Shown one piece after another: positions 1 to 7,782 of a stretch of DNA of 64,000 bases. Position 1 is the first letter of the stretch; each line of letters starts with the position of its first letter. Source of the DNA: Caldanaerovirga acetigignens (GTDB lineage Bacteria; Bacillota; Thermosediminibacteria; Thermosediminibacterales; Thermosediminibacteraceae); assembly GCF_900142995.1 (NCBI RefSeq), contig NZ_FRCR01000009.1, positions 1-64,000 on the forward strand, given 5' to 3'. Both the position numbers and the translations under genes were made by a program. The notes under the pieces were generated by a model. The model searched no databases and was not told where the DNA came from. It worked only from the letters and a program-made list of their open reading frames with translations.

Positions 1-190
1 GGTCGAATAGTTCACAGGCTTTGTGGTAGGTTTCCCGGTTTAACTTTGCCCTGCTGGTAGTGTTCAAAGTTTCGGCCTGTTCCAGGAACCAGGTGCAGGC
101 TTTGCGGTATGTCTCCAGCATGCGAACCATCTTCTCCAGTTTGCCTTTGTTTGGGGATAGGAGTTTTACCTTTAGTGTTACTGTCTGCAT
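1..190 (-). CDS. tnpB: TnpB-like protein of an IS200/IS605 element, N-terminal part (runs off left edge)
   Basis: Reading leftward from an ATG at 190, an open frame of 63 codons continues to the window edge. It begins MQTVTLKVKLLSPNKGKLEK and continues with a helical stretch rich in Glu, Lys and Cys. This resembles the N-terminal domain of OrfB/TnpB proteins, which are RNA-guided nucleases carried by IS200/IS605 and IS1341-type elements. A GGAGG ribosome site lies just upstream, at about 198-203. The RuvC-like and zinc-finger parts would lie outside the window, so whether the gene is intact is unknown. The hairpin at 259-274 fits the left end of the same element. Confidence 0.6.
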   Translation of the reverse strand, partial: MQTVTLKVKLLSPNKGKLEKMVRMLETYRKACTWFLEQAETLNTTSRAKLNRETYHKACELFD

Positions 191-258
191 ATAGTATCTC
201 CTCCGGTTTGCTTAAATTTTAGCATAACCGGATAAAAATAGCAAGTCGCCATTCATCT

Positions 259-274
259 CCCGATTAAAATCGGG
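259..274. repeat. subterminal hairpin, probable left end of the IS200/IS605-type element
   Basis: CCCGATT and AATCGGG form a perfect 7-bp stem with a 2-nt loop. The bases to its right (GGGGCATTCTG) resemble those beside the hairpin at 3833-3852 in the second element (GGGGATTACTG), which suggests the left end of a related element. IS200/IS605 transposases recognise such imperfect or perfect hairpins instead of inverted terminal repeats. The exact tip was not resolved. Confidence 0.5.
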
Positions 275-344
275 GGCATTCTGGCGGGATTTTTGTAAAA
301 AATGAACATAACAATGTATCTGTTTAACCATAGGAGTGAATTAT

Positions 345-1178
345 ATGATTAAAAAGATCAATAAGACAATTATGATCTTGATAGACGGCTTGTCTTTCAA
401 AACAGCTTTTAACGAAATGGGTTTTTTGAATCATCTAGTTGAAAAAGGTATAGGTGCTCTATATAAAGTAGAAACGGAACTTCCTCCTCTTTCGAGGCCA
501 CTTTATGAGACTATTTTTACGGGAGTTGTGCCCTGTTGCAGTGGCATAACAACTAATAAAAGTATAAGACTTTCAAGCAATGAAAGTATTTTTCACCTAG
601 CTCGTGATAAAGGTTTGAAAACATCTGCATCTGCTTATTATTTTTTAAGCGAGCTTTATAACAAAGCTCCATTTGATCCAATATGTGATAGGGAACAGAT
701 GAATGAAAAAAATCCTATACAATATGGAAAATTTTATTTTGAAGATTCTTATCCTGACTCTCATGTATTTGTAGATGGAGAAATTTTAAGAAAAAATTAT
801 GATCCTGATTTTTTATTAATTCATACTATGGGAATGGATTATGTAGGACATATTTATGGAAGCAATTCTAAAGAATACAAGGCTCAGGCTGGAATTGTTG
901 ATGGATTGCTTGCATGGTTTTTAACAGCATGGATTGACCAGGGATATCACATTATAGTTACATCTGATCATGGCATGAGAAATGACGGGCTGCATCAAGG
1001 AACAGGAGAAGAAGAGCGAATTATTCCACTTTTCTGTATAAGCAATTTATTTAAGCCAGGCTACAATGATATAACAATTCCTCAGACTGCTATTGCACCA
1101 ATGATATGTGAAATTTTAGGTGTTAATACTAGTTCAAAAATGATATCATTCAATATTAAAGTATTTAGAAATAATTGA
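345..1178 (+). CDS. alkaline phosphatase superfamily protein (phosphodiesterase/nucleotide pyrophosphatase type)
   Basis: A 277-residue protein of the alkaline phosphatase fold. The metal-site signature is visible in order: Asp in ILIDGLS near the N-terminus, a Ser/Thr-rich nucleophile region (PPLSRPLYETIFTG, about residues 44-57), Asp and His in MGMDYVGHIYG (about 165-175), the Asp-His pair in VTSDHGMRNDG (about 210), and a late His in LHQGTG. Such enzymes use two zinc or related ions to cleave phosphate mono- or diesters; the substrate cannot be told. ATG at 345 was chosen because an AGGAG site lies at 332-336; a GTG nine bases earlier overlaps that site. The gene is AT-rich compared with its surroundings and sits next to IS debris, so acquisition by transfer is possible. 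Confidence 0.8.
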   Translation: MIKKINKTIMILIDGLSFKTAFNEMGFLNHLVEKGIGALYKVETELPPLSRPLYETIFTGVVPCCSGITTNKSIRLSSNESIFHLARDKGLKTSASAYYFLSELYNKAPFDPICDREQMNEKNPIQYGKFYFEDSYPDSHVFVDGEILRKNYDPDFLLIHTMGMDYVGHIYGSNSKEYKAQAGIVDGLLAWFLTAWIDQGYHIIVTSDHGMRNDGLHQGTGEEERIIPLFCISNLFKPGYNDITIPQTAIAPMICEILGVNTSSKMISFNIKVFRNN

Positions 1179-1213
1179 AATGAATTAGAGGATCAAGACA
1201 TTTTTCTTTGCTG

Positions 1214-1777
1214 TTACTTTTCACCCTTTTCCCGCATGGCCTTAAAAAATTTTCTAAGATTTTCAGGAAGCTCATATTTCTGCTTTCTTATATTTTCATC
1301 ATTATCCCATGATTCATTGTTGCCATATATTTCTCTAAGTATGGCGTCAATTATCATTGCTTTAGGCGGAACATTATATTCTTTGCCATTATATATCCAT
1401 ACTCGGCAGTCTACTTCATCTCCACATAAATCACCACATGATTCACAAAGGGATTCTTTCGTTCCTAATTGTATATCTTTTCCATTGATTCGGATGGTAG
1501 GTGAACTCTCAAATCTATACTGTATGGCCTTTTCTTCACTATCAATGTGAATTTTGTTTACAACAACTTCAACTCCTGTTAATTCAAGCACTCTTTTAAC
1601 TTCATCAATGGCTTCTTCAACGCTGCCTTCTGTACCCTGGCATCTGTCACATACGCTTAAATCCAGATACATAAAGTCGATTATAATTTTTTTCTTTTCA
1701 GTAAAATAACTTGGTTCTTCACACCCGCAATTTGTACTGCAGCAGGCGTCCTTCCTTTGCATTTCACAGCACCTCAT
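1214..1777 (-). CDS. DUF2703 thioredoxin-fold-like protein with a Cys-rich N-terminus
   Basis: A 187-residue cytoplasmic protein matching the DUF2703 family by its IIIDFMYLDLSVCDRCQGTE core (about residues 31-50), which has a CxxC pair placed as in thioredoxin-like folds. It adds an N-terminal cluster MRCCEMQRKDACCSTNCGC and a second cluster CESCGDLCGDEVDC (about 132-145), giving many possible metal or metalloid ligands. The ATG at 1777 is preferred because GGAGG lies about 8 bases upstream. It lies just downstream of a SigZ-type sigma gene in the same direction. In my knowledge of this family, DUF2703 genes are often found near sigma-Z or arsenic/mercury genes, so a role in metalloid or thiol stress is an inference. 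No catalytic activity is established. Confidence 0.75.
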   Translation of the reverse strand: MRCCEMQRKDACCSTNCGCEEPSYFTEKKKIIIDFMYLDLSVCDRCQGTEGSVEEAIDEVKRVLELTGVEVVVNKIHIDSEEKAIQYRFESSPTIRINGKDIQLGTKESLCESCGDLCGDEVDCRVWIYNGKEYNVPPKAMIIDAILREIYGNNESWDNDENIRKQKYELPENLRKFFKAMREKGEK

Positions 1778-1860
1778 AATAAAAACCTCCATCCATAAAC
1801 ATTATCTTCACTATTTATAGACGTAGATTTTTAAAAAAGGACGCAAATATTTAATAAGAT

Positions 1861-2283
1861 TCAGCAATATTTACAACTGCTTTCTTTATGCTGGTATTCA
1901 ATAACATTCCCAAATCTATCAAATTGAAACTCACAGCACTCAAAAAACTTTTCTTTCAACATCCTTCTCCTCCGTTGAACTCTTGATTTTGCCCCCGATA
2001 TGGATATCCCCAGTTTTTGAGCCAATTCTTTTTGGGTCAAACCGCCCAATTCTGTTAGGATAATAGCCTGTTTATATTTATCTGGAAGGTTTTCGATCAT
2101 ATTTCTAAGACATAAGACTAATTCATTTATTATTTCGTCTTCATCATCTATGGTGATACCTTTTTCAGGTAAATCCAAAATATCAGTCTCAATTCTTTTC
2201 TTTCTATAATAATCGAAAATCGAGTTTCTTGTTATCTGATAAATCCATGCATATATTCTATTGTTGTCTTTTAGTTGGTGTGA
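1861..2283 (-). pseudogene. sigZ: ECF RNA polymerase sigma factor, SigZ type, 5' end removed at the IS boundary
   Basis: The 105-codon stretch starting at TTG 2178 is only the C-terminal part. The same frame stays open upstream to about 2283 and reads ...HQLKDNNRIYAWIYQITR and then NSIFDYYRKKR, a clear sigma region 2.3-2.4 (promoter melting and -10 recognition). Downstream come region 4 (LPDKYKQAIILTELGGLTQK) with its helix-turn-helix, and a SigZ-like tail ECCEFQFDRFGNVIEY with two extra Cys. The expected 40 or so N-terminal residues (region 2.1-2.2, core binding) are missing because the IS200/IS605 right end begins there. They are not found beyond the element, so the gene is probably inactive. 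Internal TTG initiation is possible but would give a protein without region 2. Confidence 0.8.
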
Positions 2284-2289
2284 CGTCCT

Positions 2290-2309
2290 CCCCTCAATAA
2301 ATTGAGGGG
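2290..2309. repeat. IS200/IS605 right-end hairpin
   Basis: A perfect 9-bp stem with a 2-nt loop, identical to the hairpin at 3833-3852. It lies just past the tnpB stop codon, where TnpA binds the right end and where the guide RNA of TnpB elements normally ends. Confidence 0.8.
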
Positions 2310-3356
2310 CATCCTAAAACGGATGCACGCAAAGGTTCACCTTCGCGCTTCGGTTCGGCGACGCCGTGCCATCCTAGGAGATATGACACGACCGCGGGCC
2401 GCGCCACACGGCCACTACTCCCCTTCACGGGAGATACCTGATACGCCCTTTCGTAGATGTTCAGGGCACCATTTATATCCGCCTGTGTTCTCCACCCGCA
2501 GGAGCATACATACAAACCCCGGTGCCTCCGGTTGGAAGCCACAACTTTCCCGCAGGCATGACAAGTGATGGACGTGCTCTTCTCATCTACGTTATCCCGT
2601 ACCAGAATTCCCGCCAGTGCCCCTTTGTATTTAAGCATATCAATCAGCTTTCGGTACGGCCAGGCATGCAATCGCTGGTTCAGTCGGTCTCCATAGTCAA
2701 TGCCCTGACGGATCCCGTTAAGGTCACCAATGGCTATCTCCTTCACGCCCCGCCGTATGCATTCCGCAATAAAATGGGAGGCGGCTATGTGCAGTAACTG
2801 CTCTACCTGTTTTCTTTCCCTATGTGCTATCTCCTTCCACCTGCGGGAGTTCTGCCGGAGACTTGCCCGCACCTTCTGCCAGTACCGCCTCACCGACTTG
2901 ATGAACCTGCCGGAGTAAAGCATTACCGTACCATCGTCAAAAGCGCAAGCTATAAGGACCGTCTCACCAAGGTCTACCGCTGCCTTCCCCGTCCCGTTGT
3001 TTTCGCAGGCCTTAACTTCCACCACCAGACGGGCTTCTATTCGCCCGGAATCCTTGTCGTAGATGATGGAAAGTTCACGCACCCGTTCGTATTCAATATC
3101 GGGACGGTGAGATATACGGAAAGAGACTTGTCTTACACCATCTTCCCGGTTGGTGCCCAGACTTAGTTGACTTTATCCCCTTCCACTTTGAATCCACTCT
3201 GCACGTACTTGAGCGGAGAAAAATAACCTTGTGCTCTTTCCGCAGATGCCACAAAAGCCCGTTGTAGACCTTGGTGGCACAGAACATGGCGTCCTTCAGG
3301 ACAGCTTCAGTCTGCGGGTCCGCATGGATTTGGGCTTTGAGTGTGATTAGAGGCAC
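2294..3356 (-). pseudogene. tnpB: TnpB, frameshifted and internally deleted
   Basis: Two out-of-frame pieces make up this gene. The 5' piece (3356 down to 3093) starts MPLITLKAQIHADPQTEAVL. The 3' piece (in frame from about 3170 down to 2294) carries the catalytic half: RuvC-like Asp in AAVDLGE, Glu/Asp in IAIGDLNGIRQG, a CxxC...CxC zinc finger (CHACGK...CSCGW) and the last Asp in QADINGALNIYERAY. The frames overlap between a TAA and a TGA at roughly 3085-3180, so one indel separates them. The N-terminal piece is also far too short before VRELSIIY, suggesting loss of some 80-100 codons. It follows tnpA with almost no gap. A functional RNA-guided nuclease is unlikely. Confidence 0.8.
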
Positions 3357-3773
3357 TCATTCACCTCCCTCTGTTTTTTGAGCTTCGATGTACAGCCTGA
3401 TAGTCTCGCTGGAGACCTCTCCGGCTGTACCTACATAGTAGCTTGGGTTCCATAAATGCCCGCCCCAGAGCTTTTTCTTAAGTTCCGGATGCTTTACAAA
3501 GAGCTGGCGAGCCGTGGAACCCTTTAATATTTTGGCTATCACCGCCGGAGCTATCTTAGGAGGAGCAGAAAGAAAGACATGTACGTGGTCGGGCATAACC
3601 TCCAAAGCCAGCAACTGGTAGCCATGTTCCTTACAGAGAGTGGTAATTGCTCCCTTCAGGGTTTCGTTTACTGGTGGTAACAATACCTTACGGCGGTACT
3701 TCGTTGACCATACAAAGTGGTAATTTATATTGTAAACTGCTGTTCCGGTTGATTTCCAAGTTTCCCTCTTCAT
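3357..3773 (-). CDS. tnpA: IS200/IS605 Y1 transposase
   Basis: A 138-residue HUH/Y1 transposase, about the usual length for the family (130-155). The metal-binding HUH motif is seen as DHVHVF (about residues 62-67), and the catalytic tyrosine in ETIRLYIEAQ near the C-terminus. The start of the fold, NINYHFVWSTKYRRKVL, is also typical. It cuts and rejoins single-stranded DNA at the element's hairpin ends. The frame is complete, so the element could in principle still move. It shares a border with the broken tnpB gene. Confidence 0.9.
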   Translation of the reverse strand: MKRETWKSTGTAVYNINYHFVWSTKYRRKVLLPPVNETLKGAITTLCKEHGYQLLALEVMPDHVHVFLSAPPKIAPAVIAKILKGSTARQLFVKHPELKKKLWGGHLWNPSYYVGTAGEVSSETIRLYIEAQKTEGGE

Positions 3774-3832
3774 ACCATTATGGTAACATACCGCAAAACG
3801 GTTGTCAATACCAGGGCGAAGGGTCCGTGTAT

Positions 3833-3852
3833 CCCCTCAATAAATTGAGGGG
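3833..3852. repeat. IS200/IS605 left-end hairpin
   Basis: CCCCTCAAT and ATTGAGGGG form a perfect 9-bp stem with an AA loop, the same sequence as at the right end (2290-2309). It lies upstream of tnpA, as expected for the left end. Confidence 0.8.
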
Positions 3853-3860
3853 GATTACTG

Positions 3861-4235
3861 CCCCTCGTGTTGATTTGTAAAAAACCTTTTCCATTTCCAA
3901 TCCCTCAAACCCGCACAAACTCTGCCTGGCATTTCCTGGGAGGCAATAAAGTTTTTCCGTAATTGAGCTGTTTTTATACTAAATTTTCCCAAATACTGCC
4001 CTATTTTGTGTGAAAAAAGTCTTTCCGAATGGGCAGTGTTAAGGAGAAAAGGAAAAAGGGATAAGTGGCGTAAAACCCTCATCTATCAAGGCTTTACCAC
4101 TTATCCCCCTTCTTGTTCAATGCTGCTTGACCCTTAAACCCTTTCCCTTTTCCCTACCCAAACAGAACTACTTTTTTCGCACGCGGAAAAGGTTTATTTG
4201 AAATATACAACAAGAATCACTTTTTCAAAACTAGC
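3861..4235. other. gene-poor stretch with two inverted repeats
   Basis: No convincing protein-coding gene is seen here. The stretch holds an imperfect inverted repeat at 3992-4040 (core ACTGCCC/GGGCAGT, 3995-4001 and 4031-4037) and a strong terminator-like hairpin at 4058-4107. Close to the IS left end, on the minus strand, a short open frame reads MEKVFYKSTRG after a GA-rich site. This resembles the first residues of some threonine synthases but is cut by the IS, so it may be a gene relic. Confidence 0.5.
4053..4107 (-). terminator. probable glmS transcription terminator
   Basis: On the minus strand GGGATAAGTGG (4107-4097) pairs perfectly with CCACTTATCCC (4068-4058), with more A/T pairs inside, and is followed by TTTTT. 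It lies about 130 bases after the glmS stop codon. It could also terminate read-through before the relic next to the IS. Confidence 0.65.
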
Positions 4236-6065
4236 TTATTCCACCGTTACGCTCTTGGCGAGGTTTCTCGGCTTATCCACGTCGCAGCCACGAGCAACGG
4301 CGGCGTAATATGCGAAAAGCTGCAGCGGAATAACGGCTAGCACTGGCGTCAGCATCGGGTGGGTTTTGGGGATGTACATTACATGGTCCGCAGATTTTGC
4401 AATATCTTTGTTTCCTTCATTGGCAAGGGCAATTACGGCCGCACCCCTTGCCTTGACTTCCTTAATATTGCTCAGGGTCTTTTCGTACAAATGCTCCTGC
4501 GTTACCAGGGATATAACCGGCACACCCTCCGTCACCAGGGCCAGAGTGCCGTGTTTCAGTTCGCCAGCAGCATAAGCTTCAGCATGGATGTAAGAGATTT
4601 CTTTCAGCTTCAGCGCCCCTTCCAAAGCTACTGCGTAGTCTAGACCCCTGCCTATATAAAATATGTGTTCTCTTTGAGCGTACTCTTCGGCCATTTTTTT
4701 GATTTCGCCTTCAGAATCAAGGATGACCTTTGCCTGGTCAGGCAGCTTTTTCAAAGCCAGTGCAATTTCGGCGAATTCCTCACAGGAAATGGTCCCAAGA
4801 AGTTTTGCAAAGTGAAGAGCTATTAAATTCAGAGCAACGAGCTGGGTACTGTACGCCTTGGTAGAAGCAACGGCAATTTCTGGGCCGGCCCATGTGTATA
4901 GCACATCGTCGGCCTCCCGGGAAACGGAGCTGCCCACGACGTTGGTTATTGCAAGCACCCTAGCCCCTAGTTTTTTGGATTCGCGAAGCGCCGCTAAAGT
5001 GTCGGCTGTTTCTCCGGACTGGCTGATTATTATCACCAAAGTATCCTTGTCTACCATGGGCTCTCTGTAGCGAAACTCCGAGGCAAGGTCGACTTCTACA
5101 GGTATGCGGGCAAGTTTTTCTATTACGTATTTTCCAACTACGCCCGCATGATAGGCCGTTCCGCAGGCTACTATGAATATTTTCTTGAAATTTTCTAATT
5201 CCTCCTTAGTTATCTTTATATCATCCAGCCGCACTTCTTCCCTTTCGGGATAGAGCCGTCCTGTCATGGTATCCCGCAGGGCTTTAGGCTGCTCGTGGAT
5301 TTCCTTCAGCATGAAGTGGGGGTATCCGCCTTTTTCCGCTGCCACTGCATCCCATTTCACTTCAAATACTTCCTTGAACACGGGATTACCTTCAAAGTCC
5401 GTAATCTCGACGCTGCTCTTGGTTATCTTCGCCATCTCCCCGTCTTCAAGGATGTAAACGCGACGGGTATACTGAAGGATGGCTGGAATATCCGATGCTA
5501 CAAAATTCTCGCCCTCTCCAAGGCCAACTATGAGCGGGCTTGACATGCGAGCAGCCACCAACGTCTCCGGCTCCTTGCTGGAAATCACGCCCAGGGCAAA
5601 GGACCCTTCGAGCTTTTTTACAGCCATCTTTACCGCTTCGAATAAATCTCCTTTGTAAAAATGCTCAATCAGATGCGGGACAACTTCCGTATCGGTCTCG
5701 GACTCAAACCTGTGTCCTTGCGATTCCAGCCATTCCTTTAGCTCCTGGAAATTTTCGATAATACCGTTGTGTACCACGATAAAATCCCTGCTACAATCGC
5801 TGTGGGGATGTGCGTTGACATCCGAAGGCCTTCCGTGAGTAGCCCACCGGGTATGACCTATCCCTATATGCCCTTCGGGATAAGCTCCCCCCAGCCTTTC
5901 TTCCAAAACTTTTATCTTGCCCTCGCTTTTTACCACCTTCATGCTGCACGAATTGTACACAGCGATACCCGCCGAATCGTAGCCTCTGTACTCCAGCCGC
6001 TTTAGCCCATCTATCAAAATGGGAGCAGCTTCCCTGTCTCCCACATAGCCGACAATTCCGCACAT
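4236..6065 (-). CDS. glmS: glutamine-fructose-6-phosphate aminotransferase (isomerizing)
   Basis: A 609-residue enzyme that makes glucosamine-6-phosphate from fructose-6-phosphate and glutamine, the first step toward UDP-GlcNAc and peptidoglycan. The N-terminal glutaminase starts MCGIVGYVG, so Cys2 becomes the catalytic N-terminal residue. Two SIS domains follow (FIVACGTAYHAG and SQSGETADTLAALRESK mark the first), and the C-terminus DKPRNLAKSVTVE is the canonical end. The ATG at 6065 is chosen for Cys2; an in-frame start at 6098 would add 11 residues and bury the nucleophile. The gene lies behind a glmS ribozyme and downstream of glmM. Confidence 0.97.
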   Translation of the reverse strand: MCGIVGYVGDREAAPILIDGLKRLEYRGYDSAGIAVYNSCSMKVVKSEGKIKVLEERLGGAYPEGHIGIGHTRWATHGRPSDVNAHPHSDCSRDFIVVHNGIIENFQELKEWLESQGHRFESETDTEVVPHLIEHFYKGDLFEAVKMAVKKLEGSFALGVISSKEPETLVAARMSSPLIVGLGEGENFVASDIPAILQYTRRVYILEDGEMAKITKSSVEITDFEGNPVFKEVFEVKWDAVAAEKGGYPHFMLKEIHEQPKALRDTMTGRLYPEREEVRLDDIKITKEELENFKKIFIVACGTAYHAGVVGKYVIEKLARIPVEVDLASEFRYREPMVDKDTLVIIISQSGETADTLAALRESKKLGARVLAITNVVGSSVSREADDVLYTWAGPEIAVASTKAYSTQLVALNLIALHFAKLLGTISCEEFAEIALALKKLPDQAKVILDSEGEIKKMAEEYAQREHIFYIGRGLDYAVALEGALKLKEISYIHAEAYAAGELKHGTLALVTEGVPVISLVTQEHLYEKTLSNIKEVKARGAAVIALANEGNKDIAKSADHVMYIPKTHPMLTPVLAVIPLQLFAYYAAVARGCDVDKPRNLAKSVTVE

Positions 6066-6129
6066 AACTTTTTTCCTGCCTTTCTTTTTAATTTTCAAGG
6101 TTCAAAACATTACGATTCATCCTGCTGAA

Positions 6130-6275
6130 GACCCCTTTGTCCCGGCGATCGCTCGCCGGTTTTGTAGGCCTCTTACGGTGACAGGCCACCGTGGGGCATC
6201 CGCCGAAATTTCGATAAACCCCATCCTCGTCAGCTCCCGAAGAAAATTCCTCCGAGAGCTCAGGCGCTTTTTAAG
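6130..6275 (-). ncRNA. glmS ribozyme-riboswitch
   Basis: On the minus strand the leader shows the conserved glmS ribozyme blocks in order: AGCGCCTGAGCT at the cleavage site, GCTGACGAGGATGGGGTTTA, TCGAAATTTCGGCGGATGCC, CCACGGTGGCC with its pairing partner, GTAAGAGGCC, and a closing CCGGGACAAAGGG. Self-cleavage would occur between the bases at 6268 and 6267. Known members bind glucosamine-6-phosphate as a cofactor, cleave the mRNA and lower GlmS synthesis. It sits 65-210 bases upstream of the glmS ATG, in the 330-bp gap after glmM. Confidence 0.97.
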
Positions 6276-6397
6276 GTCTCCGTTTTTTTAATTAAAAACT
6301 CATATTCTTAATTAATGCTATATCTCCCCCTTCCTCCTTTTTTTAAACGTGTCGACCAGTGCTTTCGACTTCCATCACCTCCTTTAAAAGAGTCAAT

Positions 6398-7738
6398 TTA
6401 AGACAGTTCTTCTCTTATCACATTGGCTAGCCGCAAGGCCAGTTCGTTTATAATCTTCTCGTCCTCTCCCTCTACCATCACCCGGATTAGAGGTTCGGTG
6501 CCCGACGGCCGAACCAGGACGCGTCCGTTTTCTCCCAATAAATTCTCGGCTTTTATAATCACTTCTTTTATTCTTTCATTTTCAGCGTAACCAGCCTTGT
6601 CCTTCACCTTTACATTTACTAACACCTGGGGGTACACTTTCATTATATTCCTCAATTCAGACAAAGGTTTTCTAGATTCCGCCACTATCGAAAGTAATTT
6701 TACCGCCGTTAATATGCCGTCCCCAGTAGTATTGTGGTCTAGAAAGATTATGTGCCCCGATTGTTCTCCTCCCAGATTGTAGCCTCCTTTCAGCATTTCC
6801 TCCAGCACATATCTGTCCCCCACTTTAGTCCTTACCGTTTTAATCCCCCTACCCTTCAACGCCACTTCAAATCCCATATTGCTCATAACTGTTGCCACTA
6901 CAGTATCATTCTTCAAGAGTCCGCGGCGTTTCATGTAATCCGCATTTATGGCCATTACGTGGTCTCCGTCAACTACCTGTCCTTTTTCGTCGCATGCAAT
7001 GAGCCGGTCAGCATCGCCATCAAAAGAAAGGCCCACATCGGCCTTAACATCTCTTACAAATTGCGATATAATATTAGGATTGGTAGAACCGCAATTAACG
7101 TTGATATTGCACCCATCGGGACAGTCGTTTATGACGAAGACTTCCGCCCCCAGCTCTCTGAATACCAGCGGAGCTACCTTATATGCTGCGCCGTTTGCGC
7201 AGTCCAATGCTATCTTAATACCTGCAAAATCGCGATTGGCTACGGATTTTATAAATTCCGCATAAGGGCGAATACCATCTTCCTTGAAAACCCTACCTAC
7301 TTCCGGCCCTGTTGGGCTTTTTATCCGGTCATCGCAATCATTTAACAAGGCCTCGATTTCATCTTCAATCGCATCGGGAAGTTTAAAGCCTTCACTGTCG
7401 AAAATTTTAATTCCGTTGTATTCCACAGGGTTGTGGGAAGCGGAAATAACCACTCCTGCGTCAGCTCCAAAATGGCGGGTCAGGTATGCTACCGCCGGCG
7501 TTGGGACAATGCCAACTTTTACAACGTTCGCCCCGGTAGAACAAATTCCGGCTATGAGTGCAGCTTCCAGCATATCTCCAGATATGCGCGTATCCTTTCC
7601 AACCACCACGGTCGGCTTTCTGTTATTTTCCGAAAGAACATAAGCCCCTGCCCTGCCGAGCTTAAAGGCCAGCAAGGGTGTAAGTTCTTTGTTTGCAATG
7701 CCCCTCACTCCGTCCGTGCCAAAAAGCCTTTCTCCCAT
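6398..7738 (-). CDS. glmM: phosphoglucosamine mutase
   Basis: A 446-residue alpha-phosphohexomutase converting glucosamine-6-phosphate to glucosamine-1-phosphate. The phosphoserine loop is seen as GVVISASHNPVEYNGIKIF (about residues 94-112), the Mg2+ loop as DGDADRLIACD (about 240), the sugar loop GGEQSGHII (about 323) and the phosphate-binding RPSGTEPLIRVMVEG near the C-terminus. The length is normal. A GAGGAGA site precedes the ATG. It is the third gene of cdaA-cdaR-glmM and is followed by the glmS ribozyme and glmS. Confidence 0.97.
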   Translation of the reverse strand: MGERLFGTDGVRGIANKELTPLLAFKLGRAGAYVLSENNRKPTVVVGKDTRISGDMLEAALIAGICSTGANVVKVGIVPTPAVAYLTRHFGADAGVVISASHNPVEYNGIKIFDSEGFKLPDAIEDEIEALLNDCDDRIKSPTGPEVGRVFKEDGIRPYAEFIKSVANRDFAGIKIALDCANGAAYKVAPLVFRELGAEVFVINDCPDGCNINVNCGSTNPNIISQFVRDVKADVGLSFDGDADRLIACDEKGQVVDGDHVMAINADYMKRRGLLKNDTVVATVMSNMGFEVALKGRGIKTVRTKVGDRYVLEEMLKGGYNLGGEQSGHIIFLDHNTTGDGILTAVKLLSIVAESRKPLSELRNIMKVYPQVLVNVKVKDKAGYAENERIKEVIIKAENLLGENGRVLVRPSGTEPLIRVMVEGEDEKIINELALRLANVIREELS

Positions 7739-7782
7739 GGAATTCTCCTCTCCGTACTCTTTATCAGATTTCTATTGTCTTT

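Larger units (their letters stand above)
2285..3860 (-). mobile_element. IS200/IS605-family insertion sequence (tnpA intact, tnpB degenerate)
   Basis: About 1.57 kb bounded by two identical hairpins, CCCCTCAAT-AA-ATTGAGGGG, at 2290-2309 and 3833-3852. Between them lie a Y1 transposase gene and a damaged tnpB gene, both on the minus strand. The left end is at the higher coordinate, upstream of tnpA, and the right end is beside the sigma-factor fragment. There are no inverted terminal repeats or target duplications, as expected for single-strand transposition. The exact tips are uncertain by about 10-15 bases. Confidence 0.85.

Noticed and set aside
3085..3185. The stop codons in tnpB as a possible recoded (Sec or frameshift) site
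   Set aside because: The 5' frame ends in TGA while the other frame is opened only after a TAA, and a long core segment is missing. No SECIS or slippery heptamer was seen, so decay explains it better.
3855..4082. A 75-codon minus-strand frame next to the IS left end
   Set aside because: No recognisable domain, crosses both inverted repeats and the IS border, and lacks a convincing start.
6343..6375. A ten-codon frame (MEVESTGRHV) after a GGAGGTG site, between glmM and the glmS ribozyme
   Set aside because: The ribosome site is only about one base from the ATG, and nothing about the peptide suggests a leader function. Chance in a purine-rich spacer is more likely.
6752..7345. A 197-codon plus-strand frame inside glmM
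   Set aside because: Antisense to a well-conserved enzyme gene, with no family likeness and no ribosome site.
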